A stretch of 50,041 nucleotides of DNA, from assembly GCA_964402955.1 (NCBI GenBank), contig CAYOEZ010000007.1, positions 1 through 50,041 of the forward strand. Direction: 5' to 3'. The number at the start of each line of letters is the position of its first letter. The first letter of the stretch is position 1. The stretch comes from CAYOEZ01 sp964402955. GTDB lineage: Bacteria; Chloroflexota; DTOL01; DAOUCN01. Both the position numbers and the translations under genes were made by a program. The notes beneath the pieces were generated by a model. The model saw only the letters and a list, made by a program, of their open reading frames with translations, was not told the origin of the DNA and ran no database searches. Of this stretch, positions 1 to 8,650 are shown in pieces.

Positions 1-1
1 G

Positions 2-241
2 AAGCACCCCTACACGATCGGCCTGATCGGCTCGATCCCGGTGCTGGGTGTGATCAAGGACACGCTGGATGTCATTCCCGGCTCGGTGCCTAACCTGGTC
101 AATATGCCTCCGGGATGCCGGTTTGCTGCGCGCTGCCGGGCACGGGTCGAGAATCACCTTGAGATTTGCACTCAGACAGAGCCTGACCTGATTACTGTTG
201 CGCCCGGGCACACCGCGCGCTGCTGGCTATACCAAAAGTAG
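2..241 (+). CDS. Peptide/oligosaccharide ABC transporter ATPase, DppD/OppD type (C-terminal fragment)
   Basis: Only the last 79 residues are in the window; the frame runs in from the left edge. They hold the HPYT motif and the cysteine-rich C-terminal extension of the Opp/Dpp ATPases (PPGCRFAARCRARVE, then a late cysteine), a region typical of this subfamily and absent from most other ABC ATPases. The gene ends 9 bp before the next ATPase gene, whose RBS (AGGAG) directly follows the stop codon, so the two are co-transcribed as the usual D/F ATPase pair. The permeases and binding protein presumably lie to the left. The substrate cannot be told from this fragment. Confidence 0.9.
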   Translation, partial: KHPYTIGLIGSIPVLGVIKDTLDVIPGSVPNLVNMPPGCRFAARCRARVENHLEICTQTEPDLITVAPGHTARCWLYQK

Positions 242-250
242 GAGTCTCTC

Positions 251-1249
<999 letters not shown>

Positions 1250-1266
1250 ACTTACATTCGTTGCCC

Positions 1267-1299
1267 AAACCTCCGAGGTCTCGCAGACCTCGGAGGTTT
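1267..1299. terminator. Perfect 15-bp hairpin, probable bidirectional terminator
   Basis: AAACCTCCGAGGTCT, a CGC loop, then the exact reverse complement ending GGTTT. The A-rich start and T-rich end make it readable on both strands. It separates the convergent ATPase gene (ends 1249) and biotin ligase gene (ends 1310). The same sequence could also be a copy of a dispersed palindrome; no second copy was seen in this window. Confidence 0.7.
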
Positions 1300-1309
1300 C
1301 GTGCTTTCC

Positions 1310-2074
1310 TCAACTCACGTCGCCGAATGTCACTGCCACGAGCACTCCCTCTGGCCGGCGCACGAGCAATGCTCCGTCTGCATCCACGTCCTCAGCGACG
1401 CCGCCAATGGTCTCATCCCCACTCTTGACCGTCACCTCGCGCCCCACCGTGTCAAGATTTGCCCGCCATTCCTGGAAGACAGCCTCGCCCTCATCGCCCA
1501 CCATTGCCCGGTAGCGCACGTCCATTTCAGCCAGCAACAGGCGTAGCAGCTGCTCGCGCTCGATGGCGTGGCCGGCTTCGGCAAGGAGGCTGGTGGCTAG
1601 AGGCGACAGCTCAGCCAGCCCGGCCGCGGGGATGTTGACGTTCACGCCGATGCCGACGATGGCAAACGCCAGCGTGTCCCCGCGTATCTCCGTCTCCGTC
1701 AGGATTCCTGCCACTTTGCGACTGTTGATGAGGATGTCGTTGGGCCACTTGATGACAGCCCCCAGGCCAAGCGAACGGATTGCCTGCCGCGCAGCCACGG
1801 CGGCCAGCATAGTCAGGCGGGGGGCATGGACCGGCGCAAGGACGGGGCGCAGGATGAGGGAGCAGAGGAGGCTGCTGTCAGGCGGCGCCAGCCAGACGCG
1901 CCCGCGCCGCCCGCGCCCGGCGCTCTGTTCATCGGCGATGACAAGCGTGCCGTCGAGAGCGCCGCGCTGCGCCAGATCACGAGCCACGTCGTTCGTGGAC
2001 ACCGTTGTCTTGAGCGAAACAATGGCCTTGCCCAGACAGTGGGTTTCCAGGTTGAGTCGATCAGCAGTCATCAT
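1310..2074 (-). CDS. birA: Biotin--[acetyl-CoA carboxylase] ligase, no DNA-binding domain
   Basis: Makes biotinyl-5'-AMP and transfers biotin to the carrier lysine of biotin-dependent carboxylases. The adenylation-loop motif GRGRRGR is followed by the core VWLAPPDSSLLCSL, and VIKWPNDILI, KVAGILTE and GIGVNVN are all recognisable family blocks. The protein begins almost at the catalytic domain and lacks the N-terminal winged helix of E. coli BirA, so it is a monofunctional (group I) ligase. The open frame extends upstream to 2110, but tandem ATGs at 2074 and 2071 place the start closer to the conserved domain; no clear RBS decides between them. It is convergent with the ABC ATPase gene and separated from the upstream flavoprotein gene by about 180 bp in which I see no obvious signal. 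Confidence 0.88.
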   Translation of the reverse strand: MMTADRLNLETHCLGKAIVSLKTTVSTNDVARDLAQRGALDGTLVIADEQSAGRGRRGRVWLAPPDSSLLCSLILRPVLAPVHAPRLTMLAAVAARQAIRSLGLGAVIKWPNDILINSRKVAGILTETEIRGDTLAFAIVGIGVNVNIPAAGLAELSPLATSLLAEAGHAIEREQLLRLLLAEMDVRYRAMVGDEGEAVFQEWRANLDTVGREVTVKSGDETIGGVAEDVDADGALLVRRPEGVLVAVTFGDVS

Positions 2075-2252
2075 ATGGCTAACCGTCAATATTGTCCATA
2101 GTCTCACCATTGGCGCTAACGACGTAGGGGCGCTGCAAGCTCACCCCGCTCCATCGGGTGTTGCTGCGCCCGTCTGTGCGGACTCAACGGCTGTGGTCTG
2201 GGCAGCAAGCAGCGCCCCTACGGCCGCACCGCTAACGGTGATCAGCCATGCC

Positions 2253-3683
2253 TTATCCCATCTCGCGCAGCGCTGCCCGCGCTGCGAAGTAGCCGCACAT
2301 CCCGTGCACGCCGCCGCCGGGGGGAGTGGACGATGAGCAGATGTAGAGACCTCTGGTTGGGGTGGTATAGGGAACAATGCGGGCGGTAGGGCGGGTATAG
2401 AGCTGCCAGAGGTCCTGGACGCCGCCGTTGATGTCGCCGCCGATGTTATTGGCGTTGTGCTGCTCCAGGGCAGCGGGTGGCATGACGCTGCGGGCAATGA
2501 TGCGCCGGCGGAAGCCCGGCGCAAAGCGCTCGATCTGGCGTTCGATGGCGTCTGTCATGTCCACGGTCGAGCCGTTGGGCACGTGGCAGTAGCCCCACAG
2601 CGTCGCCTTGCCTTCCGGCGCACGCGTTGCGTCGAACAGGCTGTGCTGCACAATCAGCGTATAGGGTTTGGCGGACGGCTGGCCTCGCCAGACGGCGTTT
2701 TCCGACGCTGCAATCTCGTCAAGCGTGCCGCCCAGGTGTACGGTGGCGGCGCGGCTGCACTCCTGCGCCGTCCACGGCACGGGGCCATCCAAAGCCCAGT
2801 CGATCTTGAAGACGCCGGGGCCATAGCGGTAGCGCTCGAGGCTGCGCCGGTAGCCGGACGAGAATTGCCCTGCCGCAATGCGCAGCAACTGTCGCGGCGT
2901 GACATCAAAGAGAACGGCGCGATGCGCAGGCAAATCAGCCATCGATCCGATACACAACCCGGTCGTTATCTCCCCGCCCAATGAGCGCAGGTAAGCGGCC
3001 AGGGCGTTGGCAATCTGCCGCGCGCCGCCGCGTGGCATGGGCCAGCCGACGGCGTGAGCGGTGACGCCCAGAACGATTCCGAAAGCTGCTGTCGCAATCT
3101 GGTCGAGCGGTAGCATGGCATGGGCAGCCATGCCGGCGAAGACGGCCCGCGCGCTCTCCCCTTTGAACAGGCTGCGCGCCAGCCCGCTGGCCGAGCGCCA
3201 GGCGTTCAGGCCAAAGCGCGCTAGCAGCAGGGGATGGCGTGGAGTCAGCGGCAGCGGCCCGAGCAGGTCGGCCAGCAACCCGTCAGCATGCGCCACCAGA
3301 GGCGCCATCAGGCGGCGATAGGACGCCCCGTCAGCGCCCAGGGCCTCTGCTGTTGCATCCACCGAGCGCTCGATCACCACCGCGCTGCCGTCGTCGAAGG
3401 GATGCGCCAGCGGCGCCGGCGGGTTGATCCATTCCAGTCCGAATTTGTCGAGCGGCAGCGTGCGTAAGAATGGCGATGCCACCGTGAGCGGGTGGATTGC
3501 GGAACAGATGTCGTGGACGAAGCCGGGCAATGTGAGTTCGGCTGAACGCGCACCGCCGCCGATGGTCTCTGCTGCCTCGACGACAAGGACGGAGCGGCCG
3601 GCGCGGGCGAGGGTGATGGCCGCAGCCAGGCCATTGGGGCCGGCGCCAACCACGATCGCATCGTATGACTTCGGGTGGGACAT
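2253..3683 (-). CDS. FAD-dependent oxidoreductase, phytoene desaturase/PYROXD2-like
   Basis: 476 residues. The N-terminal Rossmann dinucleotide motif GAGPNGLAAA lies at about residues 13-22, followed by the Glu of VVVEAAETIGGGARS that binds the FAD ribose. The C-terminal motif GLYICSSSTPPGGGVHGMCGYFAA is the second FAD-contact block of the phytoene desaturase/amine oxidase superfamily. Such proteins are often annotated as phytoene dehydrogenases, but no carotenoid genes are nearby, so the substrate is unknown. The gene lies 34 bp downstream of the STAS-domain gene on the same strand and probably shares its promoter at 4905-4933. No signal peptide is seen. Confidence 0.85.
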   Translation of the reverse strand: MSHPKSYDAIVVGAGPNGLAAAITLARAGRSVLVVEAAETIGGGARSAELTLPGFVHDICSAIHPLTVASPFLRTLPLDKFGLEWINPPAPLAHPFDDGSAVVIERSVDATAEALGADGASYRRLMAPLVAHADGLLADLLGPLPLTPRHPLLLARFGLNAWRSASGLARSLFKGESARAVFAGMAAHAMLPLDQIATAAFGIVLGVTAHAVGWPMPRGGARQIANALAAYLRSLGGEITTGLCIGSMADLPAHRAVLFDVTPRQLLRIAAGQFSSGYRRSLERYRYGPGVFKIDWALDGPVPWTAQECSRAATVHLGGTLDEIAASENAVWRGQPSAKPYTLIVQHSLFDATRAPEGKATLWGYCHVPNGSTVDMTDAIERQIERFAPGFRRRIIARSVMPPAALEQHNANNIGGDINGGVQDLWQLYTRPTARIVPYTTPTRGLYICSSSTPPGGGVHGMCGYFAARAALREMG

Positions 3684-3717
3684 GACGCTCCCTGGGGCAA
3701 CCAGGATAGGTTATCTG

Positions 3718-4839
3718 TTACGACGCCCGACGCTGCAGCCAACGTAGCGGCGCGCCCAGCGTGTAAAAGGCGCTGCGTATGGCAGCATTATACCAGATAT
3801 TCGGTGCCTTTGACCATTGTACAGTCCGATCGACACAAACCGCCTCTTGCTGGACGTCGCCCTGCGCGCCGAAGTGAGCGGCCAGGTTCTGCAGCGAGCG
3901 GCGCCAGAAGCGGTCTTCGATGGCGCTGCCAATGCCCAGGCGCAGCGTGATCTCGTAGAAGGGATCGCTGGAGCGGATGAGCGGCTGCACTTGCGCCACC
4001 GTGACGCCATTGTTATCATAGGCGCTGAATGTGATCAGTCCGCCGAACATGTGCCCGGCGCAGGTCATGAAGGAGAACGACGTCTCATCGGAGTACATAA
4101 CCAGCACGCCGGTGTAGAGTTTCAGCGGGCCAAACAGCGTCAGGTTCAGCAGACCAACATCTCCCGGCGTCATGCTGGAAGCGGAGCCGTGGAAACTGTT
4201 GCCCGTGGGCCAAAAGCTGGAGAATCTCTGTTTCCAGACGCTGACGACGCTGGCCGGGGTCACTGCTGCTCCGCTCAAACGGATGCAATATGTCTTGCGA
4301 TTGAGCGGCCCGAAACCGTCGAGCGGGCCTGTTGCCTGCCGGCCGTCGACGTTCAGATTGACCGCGCCCTGTGGCGCGCGGGGCGCCGTCAGTCGCTCCA
4401 CAGGCTGCGCCCAGTAGGCGGCGTCGCGCGCGGCAGGGGCCGTTTCAGCCGCGGTCGCTAGCGTGCCCGCGATGCCGGCGGCAGCAAGGGCGTCACTCTC
4501 GCTGGCACAAATGCGCACCATTTGATCGAGGTGGGTCAGAGCGAAAACACGGCGGTAGTGCTCGCTCACCCCATACGCCAGCCGGCGCTGCTTGTGGCGC
4601 GTGGCCTGCGTGAGCAGGGTCATGAGCATGCCCACACCAGCCGCGTCCAAGAATATGAGTTGGCTCAGGTTGAGAACAAACGCCGTCGTATCGGCCTTAT
4701 CTTCCTGAGAGAACACGTCGGTGAGTGTCTTCTCCGCGGCGGCGCCTATGACGCCGGGCAGATCGAGGACAACTACGCCGTTGCTGGCGGCGCGCACGAG
4801 CGTCCCTTTGCCCGTCCCTTTGCCATTAAGCATAGTCAT
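3718..4839 (-). CDS. STAS-domain protein fused to an SRPBCC/DUF1990-like C-terminal domain
   Basis: 373 residues in two parts. Residues about 15-115 form a STAS (anti-sigma factor antagonist) domain: VVVLDLPGVIG, FVLNLSQLIFLDAAGVGMLMTLL and a final helix. In SpoIIAA-type proteins the phospho-acceptor serine sits in a D-S-S-G motif; here the motif is D-A-A-G, so the canonical phosphorylation site is missing. After an Ala/Pro-rich linker (about 120-170) comes a roughly 200-residue domain whose pattern (W..RFSSFWP, then FSFMTCAGHMFGG.ITFS) reminds me of DUF1990/SRPBCC ligand-binding folds; that assignment is an inference. GGGGG precedes the ATG. It is the first gene of a two-gene operon with the flavoprotein. 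Confidence 0.7.
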   Translation of the reverse strand: MTMLNGKGTGKGTLVRAASNGVVVLDLPGVIGAAAEKTLTDVFSQEDKADTTAFVLNLSQLIFLDAAGVGMLMTLLTQATRHKQRRLAYGVSEHYRRVFALTHLDQMVRICASESDALAAAGIAGTLATAAETAPAARDAAYWAQPVERLTAPRAPQGAVNLNVDGRQATGPLDGFGPLNRKTYCIRLSGAAVTPASVVSVWKQRFSSFWPTGNSFHGSASSMTPGDVGLLNLTLFGPLKLYTGVLVMYSDETSFSFMTCAGHMFGGLITFSAYDNNGVTVAQVQPLIRSSDPFYEITLRLGIGSAIEDRFWRRSLQNLAAHFGAQGDVQQEAVCVDRTVQWSKAPNIWYNAAIRSAFYTLGAPLRWLQRRAS

Positions 4840-4904
4840 GTACCCCCTTGCTGTATGTCACTGAGGTGCAGCCCAACAGTCTCATCCTATCATGGTCGCT
4901 GCTC

Positions 4905-4933
4905 ATTATAGGTAATATAACCAATAAAGTCAA
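4905..4933 (-). promoter_or_regulatory. Promoter of the STAS-flavoprotein operon
   Basis: On the minus strand TTGACT and TATAAT are separated by exactly 17 bp, in an AT-rich stretch that stands out from the GC-rich surroundings. The predicted start of transcription is near 4898, about 60 nt before the ATG at 4839. This is the best promoter in the 383-bp divergent gap (4840-5222). Confidence 0.7.
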
Positions 4934-5120
4934 TATACGGAATGGAAAAGTCGCGAGGGTCAACGTCATCTTTTCTGAAGACAGTGCCTGCCTTCCCAAT
5001 CCGTGTAGTAAGGCGCTCTCTTGCGCCGGCGAGGCGGCAAGACAGCCCCATTCTGGCGGGGAAGAGACCGCGCCCTACACGATCAAGAAAGATGACGGTC
5101 ACCCAAGTCGCGAGCGGGTC

Positions 5121-5149
5121 TTGCGGCGGGGCGAGGATAATGCTACAAT
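5121..5149 (+). promoter_or_regulatory. Possible promoter of the prenyltransferase gene
   Basis: TTGCGG and TACAAT are spaced 17 bp apart, about 70 bp before the chosen ATG at 5223. The -10 box is good and the -35 box weak. No other signal is seen between the minus-strand promoter and this site. Confidence 0.4.
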
Positions 5150-5222
5150 GGAAGACAGTCCCGGCGTGGGTGCTGTCGGGCAGGCAATTAGGATGTGGCA
5201 AGGAGCGAGGAGGTCACGAGAT

Positions 5223-6233
5223 ATGAATGTTGCAATGTGGGTTAAAGCGCTGCAGGTGATGCCGCGGGTGAGCAAGGAGGAGTGGTCAAAGCTGGATATC
5301 ATCGCGCGCTGGCTGGTCGCGACCCGCTCGGCGGCGCTGGTCCTCAGCTTCATGGCTGCGGCCATCGCCGGCATTCTGGCGATCAGAGAGAGCGCATTCC
5401 AGTTCTTGCCGTGGCTGCTGGTGACCATCGGCCTGTTTATGGCTCACGGGACGAACAACTTACTCAATGACCTGATCGACTACCAGAAAGGAGTCGACAA
5501 AGACAACTACTTCCGCGCCCAGTATGGCCCGCATCCGCTCGTCAGCGGATTGATGAGCATGCGGGAGCTGCTCACCTATGCCGCTGTGACCGGGCTGATT
5601 GCGGCGGCCTGCGGCGTGTACTTGATCGTAACCAGCCAGTCGCCCACCAATATCCTGATTCTTATGGGGATCGGCGCCTTCTTCGTCCTCTTCTACACCT
5701 TCCCGCTGAAGTATATCGGGCTGGGTGAGCTGTCGGTGCTGCTGGTATGGGGGCCGCTGATGGTGGCGGGAGGGTATTACACCATCACAGGGACGTGGAA
5801 CTGGAACGTGGTTCTTGCCAGTTTCCCGTTCGGGCTGGGCGTGTCGGCGGCGCTCTTCGGCAAGCACATTGACAAGTACGCGCCCGATAAAAAGCTCGGT
5901 GTACGTACACTGCCGGTGCTTATCGGCGAGCGCACCGCACGCTACGGCGCTCTGCTCATGATGGTCTTGCAGTACGTTGTGGTCATCTATCTGATACTCA
6001 CGCGCTACTTTTCGCCTGTATTGCTGATCGTGGCGCTGGCGTTGCCCGCGCTCAACCTGTGCCTCAAGATGTTCCGCCACCCGCGGCCGGAGAGCAAGCC
6101 CGATTTCTACCCGGATGACGCCTGGCCGTTGTGGTTCGTCGCCACATCGTTCCTGCACAGCCGGAGTTTCGGCGGGTACTACATGCTTGGTCTCATCATA
6201 GACACGGTCGTGCATCTGGCTGGCTGGTGGTAG
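5223..6233 (+). CDS. UbiA-family prenyltransferase (MenA-like)
   Basis: 336 residues, almost entirely membrane helices. It would transfer a polyprenyl chain to an aromatic acceptor at the cytoplasmic membrane. The first Asp-rich motif NDLIDYQKGVD (82-92) and the second motif DKYAPDKKLGVRTLPVLIG are the two Mg2+/diphosphate sites of the superfamily; the second is of the type seen in 1,4-dihydroxy-2-naphthoate prenyltransferases. The frame is open from 4848, but the ATG at 5223 is preceded by a strong AAGGAGCGAGGAGG stretch and begins just before the conserved part. A role in menaquinone synthesis would suit the cytochrome bd genes in the window, but no other men genes are present. Confidence 0.85.
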   Translation: MNVAMWVKALQVMPRVSKEEWSKLDIIARWLVATRSAALVLSFMAAAIAGILAIRESAFQFLPWLLVTIGLFMAHGTNNLLNDLIDYQKGVDKDNYFRAQYGPHPLVSGLMSMRELLTYAAVTGLIAAACGVYLIVTSQSPTNILILMGIGAFFVLFYTFPLKYIGLGELSVLLVWGPLMVAGGYYTITGTWNWNVVLASFPFGLGVSAALFGKHIDKYAPDKKLGVRTLPVLIGERTARYGALLMMVLQYVVVIYLILTRYFSPVLLIVALALPALNLCLKMFRHPRPESKPDFYPDDAWPLWFVATSFLHSRSFGGYYMLGLIIDTVVHLAGWW

Positions 6234-6255
6234 ATCGGTCAAGCCCCTTAAGTCG

Positions 6256-6384
6256 GAGGGTGTTGAGCAATGTCGGGACACGCGTAGCATAGCCCCCTGT
6301 GGGTGTTCAAACGGCACGATGGTGGCACTGGAACGGCCACAAGGGCCTAAGCTACGACGTTGCGACATGTTGTTCAACACCCTC
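6256..6384. repeat. 129-bp imperfect palindrome, MITE/REP-like
   Basis: The ends GAGGGTGTTGA(G)CAA and TTG(T)TCAACACCCTC are inverted, and the match continues inward (TGTCG, CGTAGC, TAG, CCC, TGTGG, GTTC blocks) almost to the centre near 6320. The whole element could fold into one long hairpin. It has no coding capacity. It fills the gap between the convergent prenyltransferase (stop 6233) and the GH3 remnant, whose stop codon abuts it. It could act as a terminator, but its length points to a non-autonomous mobile palindrome. Confidence 0.65.
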
Positions 6385-6671
6385 TACAATCGCCGTCTCC
6401 GTCTAAGACGTCCCAGGGAGCGCAGGGGCGCCGTGAGCGTCCACGAGCGTGACGATTTCATCACCGCCAACTCATCTTGCAGATCAAAGACGCGCGTCTT
6501 CGCCTTGCAGATCTGCTCGGCCTGCTGGCGCGGCACGCCCTTCGCCGGGTGGCTCATCAAGCCCACCTTTTCCTGCAAGGTCAGACGTGCCACCAAGTCT
6601 TTCGCTCGCTCGGCAAACGGTCGAGCAATATCCAGGTATGCAGGCTGGTCGGTATGGGTGGATTGGGCCAT
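6384..6671 (-). pseudogene. Truncated GH3 beta-glucosidase N-terminus joined to a glycosyltransferase-like tail
   Basis: 95 codons. Residues about 10-48 match the start of glycoside hydrolase family 3 proteins: a helix, then LVARLTLQEKVGLMSHPAKGVPR, which in an intact enzyme runs on into the TIM-barrel (GIPAY... region). Here the match stops after VPR, near 6527. The remaining 47 residues (QDELAVMKSSRSWTLTAPLRSLGRL) look like the C-terminus of bacterial glycosyltransferases, where an S-x-S-W-x-L-T-x-P-L-R ending is common. The start is well preserved, with AAAGGAG 8 bp before the ATG. I infer a deletion or recombination that removed nearly all of a 700-800-residue beta-glucosidase. It is the last gene of the sugar ABC operon. 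Confidence 0.7.
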
Positions 6672-6683
6672 GGAAAACTCCTT

Positions 6684-7649
6684 TTAGGGATGTAGAGGAC
6701 TTGCGTACGCATGGCATTTGACGAGCACCTCGTCAACATAAACATCCTCGGGCACTATGCTTTTGCATCTTTCTTTTGCATCAGGGCATCGGCCTGCGAA
6801 CTTGCAGCCTTTTCTCAAGTACTCTTCGTGTTCCAACTCAGAAAGCGTGACCGTTTTGCTCCATCGTTTTTTGGGATCCGCCTCAGGGATAGATTCTCTA
6901 AGCAGTTTTGTGTATGGATGTCTTGGATTCATCAACACCTGCTCCACAGGCCCCATCTCAACGATGTTCCCTCTGAACATGATGGCGATTCGGTCACTCA
7001 CATAATAGGCGGTTGCCAGATCGTGTGTAATGTACAGCACACTCACGCCCAACTCTTCCTTGAGTTTTTTGAACAGATTCACAATGGACATTCTCAGGGA
7101 GGCATCAACCATCGAGACAGGTTCATCCGCGATCAAGAGAGTGGGGTCTGTCAACAAGGCCCTGGCGATGGAAACCCTCTGCAGTTGTCCGCCGGAGAAC
7201 TCGCTCGGGTATTTGCCCGCGAACTCTTCATAGGAAAGACCTACGGCCTTCAGTTTCCGATCAATCAATTCAATGGCCTGTTTGTTGCCCCGGGCCAGCT
7301 TGTAGTTCTGAACCGTCTCAAAAAAGTACCGGTCAACCGTTCTCAGGGGGTTGAATGTACTAAAGGGGTCCTGGAAAATCGCTTGTATACCCTCCGTGAA
7401 CCACACCTTCTGGTTTCTTGCTTGCTTCTTGCCGCTGTGTGTAATCGTTCCCGAAGTGGCCTCTTCAAATCCCAGCACGATTCTGGCGGTCGTCGTTTTT
7501 CCGCAGCCGCTTTCGCCGGCCAGGGCAAAGATCTCCGCCGGATTAACATCAAACGACACATTGTCCACCGCGGTGATCCTCACTCGCGATAGGACGCTCC
7601 CGAAGGCAAAGACCTTGCTCAGATGATCCACTTCAAGCAGCTTGGCCAT
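6684..7649 (-). CDS. ABC transporter ATPase, DppF/OppF type (sugar operon)
   Basis: 321 residues from the ATG at 7649 (another ATG lies at 7658). Either start overlaps the end of the preceding ATPase gene by 17-26 bp, so translation is probably coupled. It contains Walker A GESGCGKTTT, Q-loop QAIFQDPFSTFNP, signature FSGGQLQR, Walker B LLIADEP with SMVDAS, switch His in YITHDLATAYY, and the C-terminal GCKFAGRCPDAKERC element of Opp/Dpp ATPases. Together with the next-upstream ATPase it energises the two permeases. The GH3 remnant downstream and the ROK repressor at the head of the operon suggest an oligosaccharide rather than a peptide as substrate. Confidence 0.92.
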   Translation of the reverse strand: MAKLLEVDHLSKVFAFGSVLSRVRITAVDNVSFDVNPAEIFALAGESGCGKTTTARIVLGFEEATSGTITHSGKKQARNQKVWFTEGIQAIFQDPFSTFNPLRTVDRYFFETVQNYKLARGNKQAIELIDRKLKAVGLSYEEFAGKYPSEFSGGQLQRVSIARALLTDPTLLIADEPVSMVDASLRMSIVNLFKKLKEELGVSVLYITHDLATAYYVSDRIAIMFRGNIVEMGPVEQVLMNPRHPYTKLLRESIPEADPKKRWSKTVTLSELEHEEYLRKGCKFAGRCPDAKERCKSIVPEDVYVDEVLVKCHAYASPLHP

Positions 7650-8640
7650 ATTCTCCATCTCCGGCCAGCCAGCAGGCGACCTTGTGGTCGGCTTCCAAGT
7701 TGGCAAAGCCAGGTGTCTGTTTTGTGCAAATGCCCATGGCGCGAGGACACCGGGGGTGGAAGGGGCATCCACTTGGGAGGTTGGAAAGGGAAGGCGGACT
7801 GCCGGGCACGCTCTCCCGGACGGATTTATCGCCGAATTTCGGCAGGGAGTTGATCAAGTACCGTGTGTAGGGGTGAAACGGTTCGTCGTAAATCTTTTCG
7901 GTGGTGGATTCTTCGACCATCTTGCCGCCATACATGATGCCGATCCGATCGGCGATATTGGCCTGAACGCCCATGTCGTGCGTTACCAGGATGATCGTGT
8001 TTGCCAGTTTTTCTTGAATATCCCTTAGAAGCTGCACGACGCCCCTTTGGACGACCACGTCGAGCGCCGTCGTCGGCTCATCGCAGATGATGATGCGGGG
8101 CTTGAGAATCGTCGCCAAGGCGATCGTCACCCGCTGTCTCATTCCGCCGGACAGCTGGTGCGGATAGGCCTCCAGGATATTCCCGGGCAGTCCCAGCTCC
8201 GCAATATGTCTCTTGGCCATCTCGAAGGCTTGTTCTCTGGTCTTGCCGCCCACGTGGCTGGCGAGGAAATCATGGTAGGTCTCTTTTACCTTGAGCACCG
8301 GGTTGAGCACACTCATCGAACCCTGCGGAACGTAGGAGATATACTCCCAGCGCAGCCTTCTCTTTTCCTTGGCGCTGAAAGAAGTAACATCCATCTCCTC
8401 ACCATTGATACAGTAATAGACCTTTCCTCCCATCAACCTCAACGGAGGCTCGATGGCGCCGAAGAGCGCTTTCAGAAGCGTCGTCTTTCCACAGCCGCTC
8501 TCGCCCGCGATCCCGTAGACTTCATTCTCTTGGACCGCGAGATTGACCTCGTTGACCGCTTTCACCACCTTTTGGGTCCCGTGCAGGTCGAGCACATAAA
8601 AGGCCTTCAGATCTTCTGTCCTGAGTATCGTCTCGTTCAT
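7633..8640 (-). CDS. ABC transporter ATPase, DppD/OppD type (sugar operon)
   Basis: 335 residues. Walker A GESGCGKTT (46-54), YVPQGSMSVLNP as Q-loop, signature LSGGMRQR (163-170), Walker B IIICDEPTTALD, switch His VTHDMGVQANIADRIGIMYGG, then the HPYTRYL and SGCPFHPRCP elements of the subfamily. It starts 10 bp after the upstream permease gene ends. It belongs to the peptide/opine/nickel uptake family, which in thermophilic archaea and Thermotogales also carries cello- and gluco-oligosaccharide importers; the operon context favours such use here. Confidence 0.92.
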   Translation of the reverse strand: MNETILRTEDLKAFYVLDLHGTQKVVKAVNEVNLAVQENEVYGIAGESGCGKTTLLKALFGAIEPPLRLMGGKVYYCINGEEMDVTSFSAKEKRRLRWEYISYVPQGSMSVLNPVLKVKETYHDFLASHVGGKTREQAFEMAKRHIAELGLPGNILEAYPHQLSGGMRQRVTIALATILKPRIIICDEPTTALDVVVQRGVVQLLRDIQEKLANTIILVTHDMGVQANIADRIGIMYGGKMVEESTTEKIYDEPFHPYTRYLINSLPKFGDKSVRESVPGSPPSLSNLPSGCPFHPRCPRAMGICTKQTPGFANLEADHKVACWLAGDGEYGQAA

Positions 8641-8650
8641 GGCTCCCTCA

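Noticed and set aside
2253..3683. Carotenoid biosynthesis phytoene desaturase
   Set aside because: The FAD motifs are shared by many superfamily members, and no phytoene synthase or other crt gene is present.
4890..5201. 103-codon minus-strand open frame in the divergent gap
   Set aside because: It covers the promoter of the STAS operon, has no RBS and no recognisable motif.
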